From Physocladia obscura (lineage: Eukaryota; Chytridiomycota; Chytridiomycetes; Chytridiales; Chytriomycetaceae): a DNA stretch of 18,698 nucleotides. This document shows positions 17,841 through 18,698 of this stretch, piece by piece; the stretch's first letter is position 1; each line of letters begins with the position of its first letter. The notes under the pieces were generated by a model. It saw only the letters and a list, made by a program, of their open reading frames with translations. It was not told the DNA's origin and did no database searches. The position numbers and the translations under genes were made by a program. The stretch is taken from NCBI GenBank assembly GCA_027596945.1, contig JADGJH010000432.1, positions 1-18,698 of the forward strand. Reading direction: 5' to 3'.

Positions 17841-18698
17841 TTGTCAACTGTAACTTTCAGGAATTAACAATCAACTAATAAATACTAGATATTTGTTGTT
17901 TTATAGTGGCCATCAATAAGTGGACAAAGAATGCTATTGTTCCTGGAGCATGTGATTGCAATTTGCCATTATACCTTGAAGAATATGATGGTTTAAATTC
18001 AAGGTAGGTCAAATATGTCAATGAGTTGCTTCATATTTCTGAGAACTCATATTATCTTGACTTGATGGTTTTGAAAGCAATATTTGATCCACAGATTGTA
18101 TCTGATAGTCAAATATAAATTAAATTACTTGAGCAAAAACTTCTTCATCCTCAAAGTGAGATGAGTCAGTTTGTTCTCAGGATGAGAACTTGCCAGTCAA
18201 AATCAGCATTTAAGTGCTGATAAACAAACAAGTCCAACATATTGAATCTTTGAGGGAATTTTTGAAGAATTGTTTTATTTAATGCAATGACATTCCCATC
18301 CACTATACTGTGCAAATTATGTATAAAAAACTCAATGAAATTGTCAAAAAAATACGTCTTGCTCCCCTTAATTATTTTAAAGAGCACACCTAACTGATCA
18401 ATAGTAATTGGGACATTGCTTATTGTAAATTTTGCACCAAATGAAAACAGTGAGGGAAAAAGTTTTCTCATAATTCATTTCTCAAAAGTTTTCCATACAA
18501 AATAAAGCAGGCACCAACAATCAAAACTTATAGAATGCAGCGCAGCAATATTACAAGGCCTCAAAATAACTGTGGAAGGCAACACAGTTAAAGAAGTTTG
18601 TGTTGAATCCTGCGAAGGCGTATTCACTTGAACTAGTGGAATTGGCACAGTAAAGTATAATTTAGTTTTTAGAATCTTATTATTTATTTCCAAGAATA
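17841..18698. other. CpG-poor decayed coding sequence, probably transposon-derived
   Basis: On the plus strand, 17906-18216 is one frame with only two internal stops over about 103 codons (NKWTKNAIVPGACDCNLPLY; later LLEQKLLHPQSEMSQFVLRM). A second plus-strand stretch from 18229 (VQHIESLREFLKNCF) follows in another frame. On the minus strand, 18166-18693 is also a single frame with one stop (18472-18474), so the coding strand is uncertain. CpG is almost absent from 17841 to 18350, as in the transposon block. I recognise no family. A decayed mobile-element protein is the simplest reading. Confidence 0.3.

Noticed and set aside
1..18698. tRNA, rRNA, CRISPR array or bacterial operon features
   Set aside because: No cloverleaf, rRNA core or spaced-repeat pattern was noticed, and spliced genes and LINE sequence exclude a prokaryotic reading.

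Overview
The window looks like a piece of a compact, AT-rich eukaryotic genome. The introns are short (44-116 bases), GT-AG, and lie inside genes with tight 3' ends. My best guess is an early-diverging fungus (Mucoromycota or Glomeromycotina type). That guess rests on three things: the intron style; a LINE retrotransposon whose ORF2 carries endonuclease, reverse transcriptase, RNase H and a terminal CxxC...H...C finger; and CpG depletion confined to the transposons while the genes keep their CpGs. Another opisthokont lineage cannot be excluded from sequence alone.

Layout. (1) 77-781, plus strand: a small basic host gene with a one-base homopolymer frameshift, then a short Cys/His ORF whose stop codon overlaps an AATAAA. 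(2) About 1390-3837, plus strand: a decayed pogo/Tigger-like DDE transposon plus a second DDE fragment, ending in a CxxC-x10-H-x3-C finger. (3) About 3840-4288: a cluster of inverted repeats. (4) 4289 to about 13141, minus strand: a roughly 9 kb decayed LINE. ORF1 has a Nab2-type CCCH finger and a coiled coil, and is joined to ORF2 by TAAATG. ORF2 holds endonuclease, reverse transcriptase, RNase H and a zinc-finger tail. (5) 13263-17521, minus strand: two tandem host genes. (6) 17522-18698: a 5' flank, then CpG-poor decayed coding sequence.

The host core is a WW-WW-MyTH4-RhoGAP gene of the ARHGAP39/Vilse (CrossGAP) type (14757-17521, about 739 residues, nine exons including a probable 15-base microexon). 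Immediately downstream in the same orientation is a shortened duplicate (13263-14641, 406 residues, four exons). It keeps the intron positions and phases of the parent but has lost both WW domains and the front of MyTH4. It has also replaced the arginine finger (R to G), the arginine four residues after the conserved lysine (R to H) and the conserved asparagine (N to T). Its frames are intact, so it is probably a pseudo-GAP: a protein that may still bind a Rho-family GTPase or a MyTH4 partner without stimulating GTP hydrolysis.

The roughly 12 kb between the host genes contains about 30 CpGs by eye, where several hundred would be expected. Several in-frame stops in the LINE are TGA, as expected from CGA decay. 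This suggests long-standing cytosine methylation of the transposon block beside unmethylated genes. Within the reverse transcriptase a 157-base segment is bounded by a 6-base direct repeat and has GT-AG ends; leaving it out rejoins the reading frame, so it could be an introner-like or other short insertion.
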